A stretch of 64,000 bases of DNA from Pseudoxanthomonas kaohsiungensis (GTDB lineage Bacteria > Pseudomonadota > Gammaproteobacteria > Xanthomonadales > Xanthomonadaceae), in assembly GCF_010211765.1 (NCBI RefSeq), contig NZ_PDWO01000003.1:1-64000 (forward strand), in the 5' to 3' direction. Under the pieces are notes generated by a model, which ran no database searches, was not told where the DNA came from, and worked only from the letters and a program-made list of their open reading frames with translations. This document shows, piece by piece, positions 44,489-54,625 of the stretch. The stretch's first letter is position 1; every line of letters begins with the position of its first letter. The position numbers and the translations under genes are program-made.

Positions 44489-45837
44489 GCGAACCCCCCG
44501 AGGGTCGGCTCGACGCGCGAAGTGCCGCGTCCGCGCAGCGCAGCGGCGGCCGGATGCGCGGCCGCCGCGGGCGCCGGGGACGATGCCGATGCCGCGCGCC
44601 CGGGCGACGGGCCGGTGCGCGCCGGCGCTTCGGCCGGCGCGTCGCCGCTGGCGGCCGCCTGCGGCGAACCTTCCTGGCGCACCGCGCGCTGGCGCTCGGC
44701 ACGATCCAGTTCGTAGGACACGCGCAGCAGCAGGCCGATGGCCACGCAGGTCATCATCACGCTCGAACCGCCCGACGAGACCAGCGGCAGGGTCAGGCCC
44801 TTGGTCGGCAGCATGCCCAGGTTCACGCCGATGGAAACGAAGCTCTGCATGCCGATCCACAGCGCGATGCCGAAGGCGATGTAGCCGGCGAAGTGGCGCC
44901 GCATCTCCACGCACTTCAGCCCCAGGTACAGCGCGCGGCCGACCAGCAGGGCGTACAGGGCGACCACCACGCAAACGCCGGCGAAGCCCAGCTCCTCGGC
45001 GATGACCGAAAAGATGAAGTCGGTATGCGCCTCGGGCAGGTAGTTGAGCTTCTGCACCGATGCACCCAGGCCGACGCCGAACCATTCGCCGCGGCCGACA
45101 GCCATCAGTGCGTTGCTGAGCTGGTAGCCCGAGCCGAGCTGGTCGGCCCACGGGTCCAGGAACGAGGTGATCCGGCGCATGCGGTACGGCTCGAAGATGG
45201 CCAGCGCCGCCAGCGCCGGCAACCCGATCACGATCGGCAGCGACATCCGCGGCAGGTTGACCCCGCCCAGCACCAGCATGCCGGCGGTGATCGCCAGCAG
45301 CAGCGTGGCCGAGCCGAAGTCGGGCTGGGCCAGCAGCATGCCCACCAGCAGCACGGCCACGCCCAGCGGCTTGAGCATCGCCGCCCAGGTCGCGGTGACG
45401 TCGTCGCGGAAGCGGACCAGGTAGCTGGCCAGCCAGACGATGTAGATGACCTTCACCGCCTCGACCACCTGGAAGCGGGAGATGCCCAGCTCGATCCAGC
45501 GCCGCGCGCCATTGACGCTCACGCCCAGCCCCGGCAGCCAGGGCAGCAGCAGCAGGACGAAGCAGCCCAGCAGCAGCAGCTGGTTGTACTTCTCCACGGT
45601 CTTCAGCTCGGTGCGCATGGCCACCGCAGCCAGGGCGATGCCCACGCCGAGGAACAGCACGTGCCGCACCAGGTAATGGAACGGCCCCACGCCCAGGTTC
45701 TCGCCGATCGCCACCGAAGCCGAGCCGACCATGACCACGCCCAGGCAGGCGAGCGCCAGCGCCGCGCCGGTCAGCCACGGGTCGAAGCGGCCGCCGATGG
45801 CCTCCAGCCGGGTCGCCTGGCGCGAGAGGTCGTTCAT
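44485..45837 (-). CDS. ftsW: Septal peptidoglycan polymerase FtsW
   Basis: FtsW is the SEDS-family glycosyltransferase paired with FtsI. The 450-residue protein has about ten membrane segments, and family residues such as [32 protein letters not shown] and [11 protein letters not shown]. The last ~60 residues are an Ala/Pro/Ser-rich tail not found in E. coli FtsW (414 residues). It starts at ATG 45837, overlapping the mraY stop as TGATG, which leaves no room for murD between them. Confidence 0.95.
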   Translation of the reverse strand: MNDLSRQATRLEAIGGRFDPWLTGAALALACLGVVMVGSASVAIGENLGVGPFHYLVRHVLFLGVGIALAAVAMRTELKTVEKYNQLLLLGCFVLLLLPWLPGLGVSVNGARRWIELGISRFQVVEAVKVIYIVWLASYLVRFRDDVTATWAAMLKPLGVAVLLVGMLLAQPDFGSATLLLAITAGMLVLGGVNLPRMSLPIVIGLPALAALAIFEPYRMRRITSFLDPWADQLGSGYQLSNALMAVGRGEWFGVGLGASVQKLNYLPEAHTDFIFSVIAEELGFAGVCVVVALYALLVGRALYLGLKCVEMRRHFAGYIAFGIALWIGMQSFVSIGVNLGMLPTKGLTLPLVSSGGSSVMMTCVAIGLLLRVSYELDRAERQRAVRQEGSPQAAASGDAPAEAPARTGPSPGRAASASSPAPAAAAHPAAAALRGRGTSRVEPTLGGFA

Positions 45838-46922
45838 CAGCGCACCTTCAACGTGGCCAGGCCGACGAGGACCAGGACCACCGAGATGATCCAGAAGCGG
45901 ACGATCACGCGCGGCTCGGGCCAGCCCTTCAGTTCGAAGTGGTGGTGGATCGGCGCCATCCGGAACACGCGCTTGCCGGTGAGCTTGAACGAGGCCACCT
46001 GGATCATCACCGAGAGCGTCTCGATGACGAAGATGCCGCCCATGATCACCAGCACCAGCTCCTGGCGCACGATCACCGCGATGGTGCCCAGCACCGCGCC
46101 CAGCGCCAGCGCGCCGATGTCGCCCATGAACACCATCGCCGGGTAGGTGTTGAACCAGAGGAAGCCCAGTCCCGCGCCGGCGATGGCCGCGCAGATGATG
46201 GTCAGCTCGCCTGCGCCCGGCACCTGCGGGATCTGCAGGTAGTTGGAGAAGACGGCATTGCCCGAGGCGTAGGCGAACACGCCCAGCGCGCAGGCCACCA
46301 GCACGGTGGGCATGATCGCCAGCCCGTCCAGGCCGTCGGTCAGGTTGACCGCGTTGGAGAAGCCGACGATCCAGAAGTAGGCGATGGCCACGAAGCCAAT
46401 GCCGGCCAGCGGCAGCGCGATCGACTTGAAGAACGGCACGTAGAAGGTGGTGGCCGCCGGCACGTCGGCGTACAGCCACAAGTACAGGCCGGCAGCCAGG
46501 CCGAAGACCGACTGCAGCAGGTACTTCCAGCGCGACTTCAGGCCGTTGGGGTCGCGCTTGACGATCTTGATCCAGTCGTCGTACCAGCCGATCGCGCCGA
46601 AGGCCAGCATCACCAGCAGCACGGTCCACACGTACTTGTTGCGCAGGTCGCCCCACAGCAGCACCGAGGCCAGCACCGTGATCAGGATCATCGCCCCGCC
46701 CATGGTCGGGGTGCCGGCCTTGGAGAAGTGCGACTGCGGCCCGTCCTTGCGGATCGGCTGGCCGCCCTTGAGCTGGCCCAGGCGGCGGATCACCGCCGGC
46801 CCCCACCACAGCGAGAGGAACAGCGCGGTCAACGCGGCCAGGATGCCGCGGAAGGTCAGGTACGCGAACAGGCCGAAGAAGTTCTCCAGTCCCTGCAGCC
46901 AGCGCGCCAGTTCAAGCAACAT
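45837..46922 (-). CDS. mraY: Phospho-MurNAc-pentapeptide translocase MraY
   Basis: MraY makes lipid I from UDP-MurNAc-pentapeptide and undecaprenyl phosphate. The 361-residue polytopic protein has [16 protein letters not shown] (aspartates), [12 protein letters not shown], and the histidine-rich loop [14 protein letters not shown]. It overlaps murF by 11 bases. Confidence 0.97.
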   Translation of the reverse strand: MLLELARWLQGLENFFGLFAYLTFRGILAALTALFLSLWWGPAVIRRLGQLKGGQPIRKDGPQSHFSKAGTPTMGGAMILITVLASVLLWGDLRNKYVWTVLLVMLAFGAIGWYDDWIKIVKRDPNGLKSRWKYLLQSVFGLAAGLYLWLYADVPAATTFYVPFFKSIALPLAGIGFVAIAYFWIVGFSNAVNLTDGLDGLAIMPTVLVACALGVFAYASGNAVFSNYLQIPQVPGAGELTIICAAIAGAGLGFLWFNTYPAMVFMGDIGALALGAVLGTIAVIVRQELVLVIMGGIFVIETLSVMIQVASFKLTGKRVFRMAPIHHHFELKGWPEPRVIVRFWIISVVLVLVGLATLKVR

Positions 46923-48333
46923 TCGCAGCGTCCCCTTGCGCCAGCAGCGCGGTCACGATCCTGTCCATCGCGCTTCCGCGCGACCCCTTCACCAGCACCC
47001 GCAACCCATGGCCGGCGCTTCCGGCGGCCGAGACCGGCATGCGTGCCCGCAGGTCGGCGTTCAGGGCCGCGGCCAGCGCCTCGTGCGTATCGAAATGGCG
47101 GCCGCCGTCGCCGAAGGCGCGGGCGGCGGCGGCGCTCAGCGTGCCCAGTGCATAGAGCCGGGCCAGGCGGGCGTCGCGCGCGCGCGCGCCGGCGTCGGCG
47201 TGCAGGGCCTCGGCCTCCGGCCCCAGTTCGCGCATGTCGCCCAGCACCAGCCAGGCTTCATCGCCCGAGGCGGCCAGCGCGTCGATGGCCGCCGCCACCG
47301 AGCCGGGGTTGGCGTTGTAGCTGTCGTCGATCAGCAGGGCCCCGCCAGGCAGCCCGTGCGCCACCTGACGTCCCGGCACCGGCTGGGCGTCGGCCAGGCC
47401 CGCGGCGATGCGTTCGAGCGGAACCTCGCAGGCCAACGCGATCGCGGCGGCGGCCAGCGCGTTGCGCACGTTGTGGCGGCCCGGCAACGCCAGCGACACT
47501 TCGACCTGTCCCTGCGGGGTGACCAGCACGAAGCGGCTGCCCTGGCCGGTGGCCACGATGTCGCGCGCGGTGACCTCGGCGCTGGCCTCCAGGCCGAAGC
47601 GCAGGACCCGCCGGCCACTGTCACCGGCGCGGATGACCTGCTGCTCGAACCAGCTGCCGAAGGCGTCGTCGGCGTTGACCACCGCCACGCCGCCGTCGCC
47701 AAGCGCGGCGTAGATCGCGCCCTTGGTCTCGGCCACGCCGAGCAGGCTGCCCATCCGCTCCAGGTGCGCGGCGGCGATGTTGTTGACCAGGGCGACGTCC
47801 GGACGCGCGACCGCAGTCAGGTAGGCGATGTCGCCGGGCTTGCCCGCGCCCATTTCGTAGATCGCGAAATCGGCGTCCTCGGGCGCGTCGATCACCGCCA
47901 GCGGCAGGCCGATCTCGTTGTTGCGGTTGCCCGGGTTGGCGTAGGCCTCGCCGGCCCGCTGCAGGATCGCCAGCACCAGCGTCTTGACGCTGGTCTTGCC
48001 GTTGCTGCCGGTGATCGCCACGACCCGCGCGCGACGGCCGCGCTGCATGCCGGCGGCGATGCGCGCCAGGGCGCGCTCGCTGTCCTCGACCAGCACCTGC
48101 GGCAACGGCGGCTCCAGCTCCAGCAGGCGCTCGACCAGCAGCGCCGACGCCCCGCGCATGGCGGCATCGGCGGCGAAGTCATGCCCGTCGAAACGTTCGC
48201 CGCGCAGGGCCACGTACAGGCTGCCGGGACGCAGCTGGCGGGTGTCGTGGCTCACCGCATCGATCGCGACGTCGTCGCCGTGCAGTTCGCCGCCGGCCCA
48301 GTGCGCGACCAGCGAGAGCGGAAGGCGGTTCAT
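46912..48333 (-). CDS. murF: UDP-MurNAc-tripeptide--D-Ala-D-Ala ligase MurF
   Basis: MurF completes the pentapeptide by adding D-Ala-D-Ala. The 473-residue Mur ligase has an N-terminal UDP-binding domain ([16 protein letters not shown]), the ATP loop [12 protein letters not shown] near residue 110, the [10 protein letters not shown] region, and [11 protein letters not shown] near 340. It overlaps murE by ATGA. Confidence 0.97.
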   Translation of the reverse strand: MNRLPLSLVAHWAGGELHGDDVAIDAVSHDTRQLRPGSLYVALRGERFDGHDFAADAAMRGASALLVERLLELEPPLPQVLVEDSERALARIAAGMQRGRRARVVAITGSNGKTSVKTLVLAILQRAGEAYANPGNRNNEIGLPLAVIDAPEDADFAIYEMGAGKPGDIAYLTAVARPDVALVNNIAAAHLERMGSLLGVAETKGAIYAALGDGGVAVVNADDAFGSWFEQQVIRAGDSGRRVLRFGLEASAEVTARDIVATGQGSRFVLVTPQGQVEVSLALPGRHNVRNALAAAAIALACEVPLERIAAGLADAQPVPGRQVAHGLPGGALLIDDSYNANPGSVAAAIDALAASGDEAWLVLGDMRELGPEAEALHADAGARARDARLARLYALGTLSAAAARAFGDGGRHFDTHEALAAALNADLRARMPVSAAGSAGHGLRVLVKGSRGSAMDRIVTALLAQGDAANVA

Positions 48334-49850
48334 GGCTGTCCCTCCGCATCCTGCGGCCGCACCCGTGCATCCGTGCGCGCCGGGCCGCGGGCTTCGAGAG
48401 CCTGGCGGGCCACGTCGGTATCGTCGAACGGATGGCGCACGCCGGCCACCTCCTGGTAGGGCTCATGGCCCTTGCCGGCGACCAGGACGATGTCGTCCGC
48501 GCCGGCCGAGGCGATGGCCAGGGCGATCGCCTGCGCGCGGTCGCGCTGCACGGTGACCGCGCCAGGCGCGGTGAAGCCGGCGACGATGTCGGCGACGATC
48601 GCGTCGCCGTCCTCGCCGCGCGGATTGTCGTCGGTGACGATCACCACGTCGGCCTCGGCCTCGGCGATCTGCGCCATCTGCGGGCGCTTGCCGCGATCAC
48701 GCTCGCCGCCGCAGCCGAACACGCAGAACAGCCGGTCGGCGGCGTGACGGCGCAGGCTGGTCAGCGCCTGGGCCAGCGCGTCGGGGGTGTGCGCGTAGTC
48801 GACCACTACCAGCGGCCGCACGCCATCGCCGCCGAGCCGGTTCATGCGCCCGGCAACCGGCTGCAGCTGCGACAGGGTCGCGGCGATCGTGGCCGGTCCG
48901 TCGCCCAGCGCGAACAGGACGCCGGCGACGGCCATCAGGTTGTCGACGTTGAAGCGGCCCAGCAGCGGCGAGCTCACCGGATGCGCCTCGCCATCGAAGA
49001 CCAGGTCGAAGGCCAGGCCGCGGTTGTCGAAGCGCAGCGACTCGGCGCGCAACGCCGCGCCGGCCTGGCCCCGGGAACTGACCCCGAAGGCGCGCACGTC
49101 GGCCGGCAGGCTGTGGGCGAGGGTGCGGCCGAAGGCGTCGTCCAGGTTCAGCACCGCGGCCTTCAGGCCCGGCCGCGCGAACAGCCGCGCCTTGGCCGCG
49201 CCATAGCTGTCCATGTCGCCGTGGTAGTCGAGGTGGTCGCGGGTGAGGTTGGTGAACACCGCCACGTCGTAGTGCACGCCGTCCACCCGACCCTGGTCGA
49301 GCGCGTGCGAACTCACTTCCATCGCCACCGCCTGCACCCCGGCGTCGCGCAGTTCGCCGAGCAGCGCGTGCATGCGCAGCACCAGCGGCGTGGTGAAGCC
49401 GGTGGGCTGGACCTGGCCGTGACGGCCGGCGCCCAGGGTGCCGATGCTGCCGCTGTCCAGGCCGCGCAGGTGCCAGGCCTGGGCCAGCAGCTGCACGGTG
49501 GAGGTCTTGCCGTTGGTGCCGGTGACGCCGACCATCGTCATCGCGTGCGACGGGTGGCCGTGGAACAGGTCGCCCATCGTGCCCAGCCGCGAGCGCAGCC
49601 CGGGCACGGCGATGGCGTCGGCCGGCGCCGGGTATTCGCCGGGTGCCGGCGGCTCGAACAGGATCGCCGCGGCGCCGGCCTCGGCCGCCTGGGCGGCGAA
49701 TGCCAGGCCGTGGGTGCCGAAGCCGGCGATGGCCACGAAGGCGTCGCCGCGCCTGATCTCGCGGCTGTCCATCACCAGGCCGGAAACGTCGATGTCGCGC
49801 GGCAGCGCGACGTCGGGCAGCAGGCGCGACAGCGGCATCGAACGCGTCAT
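48330..49850 (-). CDS. murE: UDP-MurNAc-L-Ala-D-Glu--meso-diaminopimelate ligase MurE
   Basis: MurE adds the third peptide residue. The 506-residue protein has [15 protein letters not shown], the ATP loop [14 protein letters not shown] near residue 114, and the substrate motif [13 protein letters not shown] marks specificity for meso-diaminopimelate rather than lysine, as expected in a Gram-negative cell. It overlaps ftsI by ATGA. Confidence 0.97.
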   Translation of the reverse strand: MTRSMPLSRLLPDVALPRDIDVSGLVMDSREIRRGDAFVAIAGFGTHGLAFAAQAAEAGAAAILFEPPAPGEYPAPADAIAVPGLRSRLGTMGDLFHGHPSHAMTMVGVTGTNGKTSTVQLLAQAWHLRGLDSGSIGTLGAGRHGQVQPTGFTTPLVLRMHALLGELRDAGVQAVAMEVSSHALDQGRVDGVHYDVAVFTNLTRDHLDYHGDMDSYGAAKARLFARPGLKAAVLNLDDAFGRTLAHSLPADVRAFGVSSRGQAGAALRAESLRFDNRGLAFDLVFDGEAHPVSSPLLGRFNVDNLMAVAGVLFALGDGPATIAATLSQLQPVAGRMNRLGGDGVRPLVVVDYAHTPDALAQALTSLRRHAADRLFCVFGCGGERDRGKRPQMAQIAEAEADVVIVTDDNPRGEDGDAIVADIVAGFTAPGAVTVQRDRAQAIALAIASAGADDIVLVAGKGHEPYQEVAGVRHPFDDTDVARQALEARGPARTDARVRPQDAEGQP

Positions 49851-51670
49851 CGATGCCCCCCGCCGCCGGCCCCGGCCTCGCCCATGGGCGGCGGGATGGT
49901 CAGGTCGTCCTCGAAGGATTCCTCCAGCGCCTGCGGCAGCTGCGGGATCGCCGCCTGCCGCTTGGCCTCGCCGCGCGCCTGCGCGGCCAGCCAGGTGTCG
50001 ATGTCGTCCGGCGGCACGTCCATCAGCCGCAGCGCATCCTCCATCACGCTGCGGAACACCGGCGCCGATACCAGGCCGGCGAAGTAGGAGCCGGCCTGCG
50101 GGTCGTTGATCACCACCACGGTGGCGAAGCGCGGCTGGGTGGCCGGCACCAGGCCGGCGAAGGTGGTGGTGTAGCGGCGCGCGTAGCCGCCGGCCGAGGC
50201 CTGGCGGGCGGTGCCGGTCTTGCCGGCGACGTGGTAGCCGAGGATCGCGGCCTGGGTCGCGGTGCCGCCCGGCTCGGTGACCGTCTGCATCATCCGCAAC
50301 ACCTGGTCGGCAACTTCCGGCTTGACCGCCTGGCGCGACTCGTTGATCTGGCCCTTCACGAAGGTCGGGGTGATCAGGCGGCCGTGGTTGCCCAGCGCCG
50401 CGTACGCCTGCGCGATCTGCAGCGGCGTGGCCGACAGGCCGTAGCCGTAGGCCATGGTGGACTTGGTCAGGCCATCCCAGCGCGCCGGCTCGCGCAGCGA
50501 GCCGACCGCCTCGCCCGGGAAGCCGCTGTTGGGCGCGCTGCCGTAGCCGAAGCCCTTGATGAATTCGTAGAAGTACTGGTTCGGCAGCGGCTCGGCCAGT
50601 TTCACCGCGCCCAGGTTCGAGCTCTTGGTGATGATGCCGGTGACGTCGAGCACGCCGTAGTTGTGGTGGTCGCGGATGGTGTAGCGGCCGAGCGCCATGT
50701 AACCGGGATTGGTGTCGAAGCGCGTGGAGGCGGTGACCCGGCCGGCGTTGAGCGCCGCGGCCACCGTGATCGGCTTCATCGTCGAGCCCGGCTCGACCAG
50801 GTCGGTGACCGCGCGGTTGCGATGGGTGTCCTGGGCGCCGCCGGTAACCGCATTGGGGTTGTAGCTGGGCAGGTTGACCATGGCCAGCACCTCGCCGGTG
50901 GCCACGTCCAGCACCACGGCCGAACCGCTGCTGGCCTTGGTCGCGGTCAGCGCGTTGCGCAGCTCGCGATAGGCCAGGAACTGGATCCGGCGGTCGATGC
51001 TCAGGGTCAGGTCCTTGCCCGGCTCGGCGGCGCGGACCAGGTCGATGTTCTCGACGATGCGGCCGTGCCGGTCGCGGATCACGCGCTTGCTGCCGGGCTT
51101 GCCGCGCTGCCATTCGTCGAACGCCAGCTCCAGGCCTTCCTGGCCGCGGTCGTCGATGTTGGTGAAGCCCAGCACGTGCGCCATCGCCTCGCCCTGGGGG
51201 TAGAAGCGGCGGAACTCGCGCTGCGAGAACACGCCCGGCACGTTGTGGGCGAGGATCGCCTTGGCCTGGTCGGGGTTGATACGGCGCTTGAGGTAGACGA
51301 ACTCCTTGTCCGCGCGCTGGGACAGGCGGCGGGTCAGCTCTTCCTCGGCCACGCCCAGCGCGCGCGCCAGCTCCGGCAGCCGCTCCGGGTGCCGCATCAG
51401 CTCCTGCGGATTGCCCCACACCGATTCCACCGGGGTGGACACCGCCAGCGGCTCGCCGTTGCGGTCGGTGATCATGCCGCGCGAGGTCGGGATCGGGATT
51501 TCGCGGACGAAGCGCGCCTCGCCCTGGCGCTGGTAGAAGTCGGCGTTGACCAGCTGCACGTAGGCGGCGCGGCCGACCAGCGCCACCGAGCACAGGCCCA
51601 GGGTGGCGCCGACCAGCAGCATGCGGCCTCGCAGGTTGAAGCTGCTGCGGTTGCGGCTGGGGCGGTTCAT
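49847..51670 (-). CDS. ftsI: Septal transpeptidase FtsI (PBP3)
   Basis: FtsI is the class B penicillin-binding protein cross-linking septal peptidoglycan. The 607-residue protein has one N-terminal membrane segment (about 18-38), a pedestal domain, and the transpeptidase with SxxK (EPGSTMKP) near residue 303, SxN (KSSNLG) near 357 and KTG (AGKTGTAR) near 495. The C-terminal tail is Pro/Gly-rich. The start overlaps the ftsL stop. Confidence 0.97.
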   Translation of the reverse strand: MNRPSRNRSSFNLRGRMLLVGATLGLCSVALVGRAAYVQLVNADFYQRQGEARFVREIPIPTSRGMITDRNGEPLAVSTPVESVWGNPQELMRHPERLPELARALGVAEEELTRRLSQRADKEFVYLKRRINPDQAKAILAHNVPGVFSQREFRRFYPQGEAMAHVLGFTNIDDRGQEGLELAFDEWQRGKPGSKRVIRDRHGRIVENIDLVRAAEPGKDLTLSIDRRIQFLAYRELRNALTATKASSGSAVVLDVATGEVLAMVNLPSYNPNAVTGGAQDTHRNRAVTDLVEPGSTMKPITVAAALNAGRVTASTRFDTNPGYMALGRYTIRDHHNYGVLDVTGIITKSSNLGAVKLAEPLPNQYFYEFIKGFGYGSAPNSGFPGEAVGSLREPARWDGLTKSTMAYGYGLSATPLQIAQAYAALGNHGRLITPTFVKGQINESRQAVKPEVADQVLRMMQTVTEPGGTATQAAILGYHVAGKTGTARQASAGGYARRYTTTFAGLVPATQPRFATVVVINDPQAGSYFAGLVSAPVFRSVMEDALRLMDVPPDDIDTWLAAQARGEAKRQAAIPQLPQALEESFEDDLTIPPPMGEAGAGGGGHR

Positions 51671-51930
51671 TGCCGCACCACCACGATGTCTTCGGCTTCG
51701 GGGAACTTCATCCCCAGCCGTTCGCGCGCCACCTGGTCGATGCGGTTGGCCTGCGCCCAGGTCGCCTGCTCCAGCTGCAGGCGGCCGAATTCGATGTTCA
51801 GCTCGTCGCGCTCGCGTTCGCGCTTGGTCAGCTCGACGAACAGTTGGCGGTGGCGGTAGCGCTCGTACGCCACCGCGATCCCGCTGCCGACGATGGCGAC
51901 CAGCAGCACGCCTAGCAGGACGCGGCTCAT
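51667..51930 (-). CDS. ftsL: Cell division protein FtsL
   Basis: FtsL is an 87-residue bitopic protein with one transmembrane helix (about 4-22) and a periplasmic leucine-zipper-like coiled coil ([21 protein letters not shown] in two adjoining pieces) that pairs with FtsB. It ends in the conserved [15 protein letters not shown] region. It overlaps rsmH and ftsI by four bases each. Identification rests on position as well as sequence because FtsL is poorly conserved. Confidence 0.92.
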   Translation of the reverse strand: MSRVLLGVLLVAIVGSGIAVAYERYRHRQLFVELTKRERERDELNIEFGRLQLEQATWAQANRIDQVARERLGMKFPEAEDIVVVRQ

Positions 51931-52919
51931 GCGCGCCCCTCCGCCGGCGGCAGCTTCTCGGCCACCCGCAGCACCGCGCTGCGCGCGCGCGGGTTGGCCG
52001 CCAGCTCGGCGGCCTCGGCGCGGATCGCGCCGCCGCCCACGTCGGCCAGCACCGGCACGAAGGCCTGCGCCACCGGCAACCGGCGGTTGGCCGGCGGCGC
52101 CTTGGCGTGGCGCGCGATGAACTGCTTGACGATGCGGTCTTCCAGCGAATGGAAGCTGATCACCGCCAGGCGGCCGCCCGGGCGCAGCGCCGCCAGCGCC
52201 GCGTCCAGGCCGGCTTCCAGGTCGGCCAGTTCGCGGTTGATGTGGATGCGGATGGCCTGGAAGCTGCGCGTGGCCGGGTTGCTCTTGTCCTTGCCGCGCG
52301 GCACGACCGAATTGATCAGCTCGGCCAGCTCGGCGGTGCGTGCCAGCGGCTGTTGGGCGCGACGGGCGACGATCGCCCGGGCGATGCGCCGGCTCTGCTT
52401 CTCCTCGCCGTAGGTCCACAGCACGTCGGCGATCTCGCGCTCGTCGGCGCGGGCCAGCCATTGCGCGGCGCTCTCGCCGGACTCCGGGTCCATGCGCATG
52501 TCCAGCGGGCCGTCCTTGCCGAACGAGAAGCCACGCTCGGCCACGTCCAGCTGCGGCGAGGATACGCCGAGGTCGAACAGCACGCCGTCGAGCCCGCACG
52601 CCTGCTCCCAGCCGCCGAGCGAAGCGAAGCTGCCGCGGCGGATCGACACGCGCGCGTCGCCGCCGAACGTCCGTCCGGCCTCCGCGATCGCTTCGGGATC
52701 CTTGTCCATCAGCAGCAGCCGGCCTCCCGGGCCGAGTCGTTCCAGCACTCCGCGCGCATGCCCGCCGCGCCCGAAGGTGCCGTCCAGGTAGCGTCCGTCC
52801 TCGACCACACGCAAACCGTCCATGACCTGCGCGTACAGCACCGGCAGGTGCGCCGCCGGCGCCGACGGGTCCGCGGGGTGGCCGGGCTGCGCGGTGGTGC
52901 GCATCCGGTCCCCCGCCAT
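51927..52919 (-). CDS. rsmH: 16S rRNA (cytosine1402-N4)-methyltransferase RsmH
   Basis: RsmH (MraW) methylates N4 of C1402 in the ribosomal P site. The 330-residue SAM enzyme has [13 protein letters not shown], the SAM motif [13 protein letters not shown] near residue 50, [19 protein letters not shown], and the C-terminal [13 protein letters not shown]. Its partner on the same nucleotide, rsmI, lies only 2 kb away beyond rnpB. ATG 52919 overlaps the mraZ stop as TGATG. Confidence 0.96.
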   Translation of the reverse strand: MAGDRMRTTAQPGHPADPSAPAAHLPVLYAQVMDGLRVVEDGRYLDGTFGRGGHARGVLERLGPGGRLLLMDKDPEAIAEAGRTFGGDARVSIRRGSFASLGGWEQACGLDGVLFDLGVSSPQLDVAERGFSFGKDGPLDMRMDPESGESAAQWLARADEREIADVLWTYGEEKQSRRIARAIVARRAQQPLARTAELAELINSVVPRGKDKSNPATRSFQAIRIHINRELADLEAGLDAALAALRPGGRLAVISFHSLEDRIVKQFIARHAKAPPANRRLPVAQAFVPVLADVGGGAIRAEAAELAANPRARSAVLRVAEKLPPAEGRA

Positions 52920-53365
52920 CACAACCTCAGGTCGAGCATGTGCTCGCTCAGATCGTCGTCGGACAGGGTCCGGCGGATCTGCGCGTGATGCGCCTGCTCG
53001 CTCCAAAGTTCGAACTTGTCGCCCATGCCCAGCAGGACGGCCTTCTTCTCGATGCCCACCGCGCTGCGATGGCTGGCCGGGATGCCGATCCGGCCGTTGC
53101 CGTCCAGCTCCACCGGCGTGGCCGCGCCCACCAGCTTCAGCTGCAGGCTGCGGTGGGCGGCGCGGGTGCTGGGCAGCGCGTTGACCGCATCGCGCACCCG
53201 CTCCCACTCCTTGAACGGGTACAGGTAGAGCGAGCCGGCCTCGAACGGGTTGTAGGCGATGACCAGCCGGTTGCCGCATTCACGCGCGACGGCATCGCGG
53301 TAGGCCGTGGGAATGGCCACCCGTCCCTTGTCGTCCACAGTGATGGCGGTCTCGCCCTGGAACAC
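52919..53365 (-). CDS. mraZ: Transcriptional regulator MraZ
   Basis: MraZ is the dcw-cluster regulator with two AbrB-like folds, forming ring oligomers that bind TGGG repeats near the mra promoter. I chose GTG 53365 ([19 protein letters not shown]) because family members begin MFxG and this gives 148 residues (E. coli 152). The frame is also open to a TTG at 53404. Two DxxGR motifs mark the repeated domains (DDKGRVAIP and DGNGRIGIP). It is the first gene of the cluster. Confidence 0.93.
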   Translation of the reverse strand: MFQGETAITVDDKGRVAIPTAYRDAVARECGNRLVIAYNPFEAGSLYLYPFKEWERVRDAVNALPSTRAAHRSLQLKLVGAATPVELDGNGRIGIPASHRSAVGIEKKAVLLGMGDKFELWSEQAHHAQIRRTLSDDDLSEHMLDLRL

Positions 53366-53412
53366 GTTCGCTGCTGCCCGACCCCGTTCTGGGATGCCAT
53401 TCAATCACGGAA

Positions 53413-53438
53413 AACCACAGAAATCCCGGTTTCCCCAC
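53413..53438 (-). promoter_or_regulatory. Candidate MraZ operator
   Basis: Minus strand contains TGGGG, CGGGA and TGGTT starting about 9 and 11 bases apart, resembling the TGGGN direct repeats bound by MraZ. It lies from about +2 to +28 relative to the predicted start. Only the first two repeats are good matches. Confidence 0.35.
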
Positions 53439-53446
53439 GAATGTCC

Positions 53447-53475
53447 ACCTTAGGAGTCACCAACAGGGTTGTCAA
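53447..53475 (-). promoter_or_regulatory. Sigma-70 promoter of the dcw cluster
   Basis: Minus strand has a perfect -35 TTGACA (53470-53475), a 17-base spacer and -10 TAAGGT (53447-53452). The predicted start is near 53440, upstream of mraZ. The weak -10 is compatible with regulation. Confidence 0.65.
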
Positions 53476-53699
53476 CAGGATTCGAAGGAAAAAATCGCCT
53501 GTCGCGTCAATGAGTTGCAGCGATGTTCACAGACAAGTTCAAGGGTTTTCCACAAGTCGCTGTTTAGTCTCAAATTTTGAGATTTGGCACTTGTGAAGGC
53601 CTTGTGAGTTGCGCGAAAAACGCGTCGCGCCGGGCCGCCTTCCCGGGCAACCCGGCGCTGCGTATTCATCGAAAGGTGCGCCGTGTGGCGCGGCCGCGG

Positions 53700-53723
53700 C
53701 GCTCCGCCCGGGCGGGCGGAGCG
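53700..53723 (-). terminator. Terminator-like hairpin after rnpB
   Basis: CGCTCCGCCC (53700-53709) pairs perfectly with 53714-53723 around GGGC, ten bases after the RNase P RNA 3' end on the minus strand. No T-run follows. Confidence 0.5.
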
Positions 53724-53732
53724 CGAACAGAG

Positions 53733-54090
53733 GTGGCGGAGCCGGCCGGTAAGCCGGGTTCTGTCGTGGACAGTCATTCCTCTAGGCGCAACGTCACCGT
53801 TACGCTCGAGCAGCCTACCCGGACCCGACGCGGGCGACGTCATGGGGTCCCTATTTGGCCTTGCTCCCGGTGGGGTTTGCCGTGCCGGCCTGTTGCCAGG
53901 CTCGCGGTGCGCTCTTACCGCACCATTTCACCCTTGCCACGCATTCCGGAGAACCGTTCGGCGGTATCTTTCTGTTGCACTTTCCGTCGGCTCGCGCCGC
54001 CCAGGCGTTACCTGGCACCGTGCCCTGTGGAGCCCGGACTTTCCTCGGCACTCCCGAAGAAGTGACGCGACTGTCTGGCCGACTCCGCCT
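53733..54090 (-). ncRNA. rnpB: RNase P RNA (M1 RNA, type A)
   Basis: This is the catalytic RNA that trims tRNA 5' leaders. On the minus strand the 5' end reads GGCGGAGTCGGCCAGACAG and the 3' end ACAGAACCCGGCTTACCGGCC followed by GGCTCCGCC in pieces, which pair as helix P1. The conserved 3' ACAGAACCCGGCTTA matches E. coli M1 closely. The GAGGAAAGTCCGGGCTCC-type core is also present (rc of 54030-54048). The length of about 358 fits type A RNAs. A -10 element lies just upstream. Confidence 0.94.
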
Positions 54091-54095
54091 TGGGC

Positions 54096-54101
54096 ATTCT
54101 A
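54096..54101 (-). promoter_or_regulatory. -10 element of rnpB
   Basis: Minus strand TAGAAT lies about six bases before the deduced RNA 5' end at 54089-54090. A -35 at the right distance is poor. The match between the -10 and the independently deduced 5' end supports the call. Confidence 0.5.
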
Positions 54102-54216
54102 CGGCTTCGGCGATGAATACCCCAGAATCCGACTGCGGGGATGCAGGACCGGGAGTCGCCCCGACCCATCGTCAGCGTCGCTCAGGGAAAGCGGAGCATC
54201 GGGCCTTCGGGGGGCC

Positions 54217-54319
54217 GCCATGCCCTGGGGGTGGGGCGCATCCCTCGGGACGACATCCTGTCTTTACTCGGGTCGTGGCACATCCATGTGCCACTTGCGC
54301 CCCACCCCCAGGGCATGGC
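54217..54319. repeat. 103-bp inverted repeat with an inner hairpin, between rnpB and rsmI
   Basis: Arms 54217-54240 and 54296-54319 are perfect 24-base inverted repeats (GCCATGCCCTGGGGGTGGGG in part). The 55-base centre contains the perfect hairpin GTGGCACA-TCCA-TGTGCCAC (54275-54294). On the minus strand its loop reads CACATGGATGTG. No open frame or known RNA was recognised. Confidence 0.85.
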
Positions 54320-54425
54320 GTCCTCGGGAGGCGTCAAGGGCGCAGCTTCTCTCCACTCCGGGAACCAGGGTCGCGCCGCGGCATGAAGCGACACGATCGG
54401 AGCCGCGACCTGGAAGCTCCCGAAG

Positions 54426-54532
54426 ACGTGGCGGGCCGAGGGGGATTGCGGGAGTGGCCATGGATGGCCACGCCGGCGAGTCGGCACAGGGATGTGCCGT
54501 CGCGGCGGCCGCAATTCCCCTCGCTCGCCACG
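54426..54532. repeat. 107-bp inverted repeat enclosing two GGA-loop hairpins
   Basis: Outer arms (54426-54451 and 54509-54532) are imperfect inverted repeats of about 25 bases containing GGGGATTGCGG / CCGCAATTCCCC. Inside are two perfect hairpins, GTGGCCATGGATGGCCAC (54454-54471) and CGGCACAGGGATGTGCCG (54482-54499). As plus-strand RNA this would fold as a three-way junction displaying CAUGGAUG and CAGGGAUG loops. Confidence 0.82.
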
Positions 54533-54625
54533 ACTCCCTCCGGGGCGAACCACGCATCGCCGTCGCGCTTGTGATTGCGGTTCTGGTTGCAGTGCGGTTG
54601 GCCGTGAAGCGCGACCGCCAGCGTC

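Larger units (their letters stand above)
54091..54625. other. Structured intergenic region between rnpB and rsmI
   Basis: The 535 bases hold the rnpB promoter and the two large inverted repeats listed separately. A third imperfect one joins CAGCTTC...CCAGGGTCGCG with CGCGACCTGGAAGCT (about 54343-54418). Open frames crossing it are artefacts of GC-rich sequence. No GTAGGAGC REP is present. Confidence 0.6.

Noticed and set aside
53546-53554. TTTTCCACA upstream of mraZ as a DnaA box and possible replication origin
   Set aside because: It is one mismatched box without a cluster, AT-rich region or dnaA/dnaN/gidA neighbours.
53855-54574. Open frames of 100-330 codons across rnpB and the inverted repeats
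   Set aside because: They overlap the RNase P RNA and palindromes and show no protein-like features.
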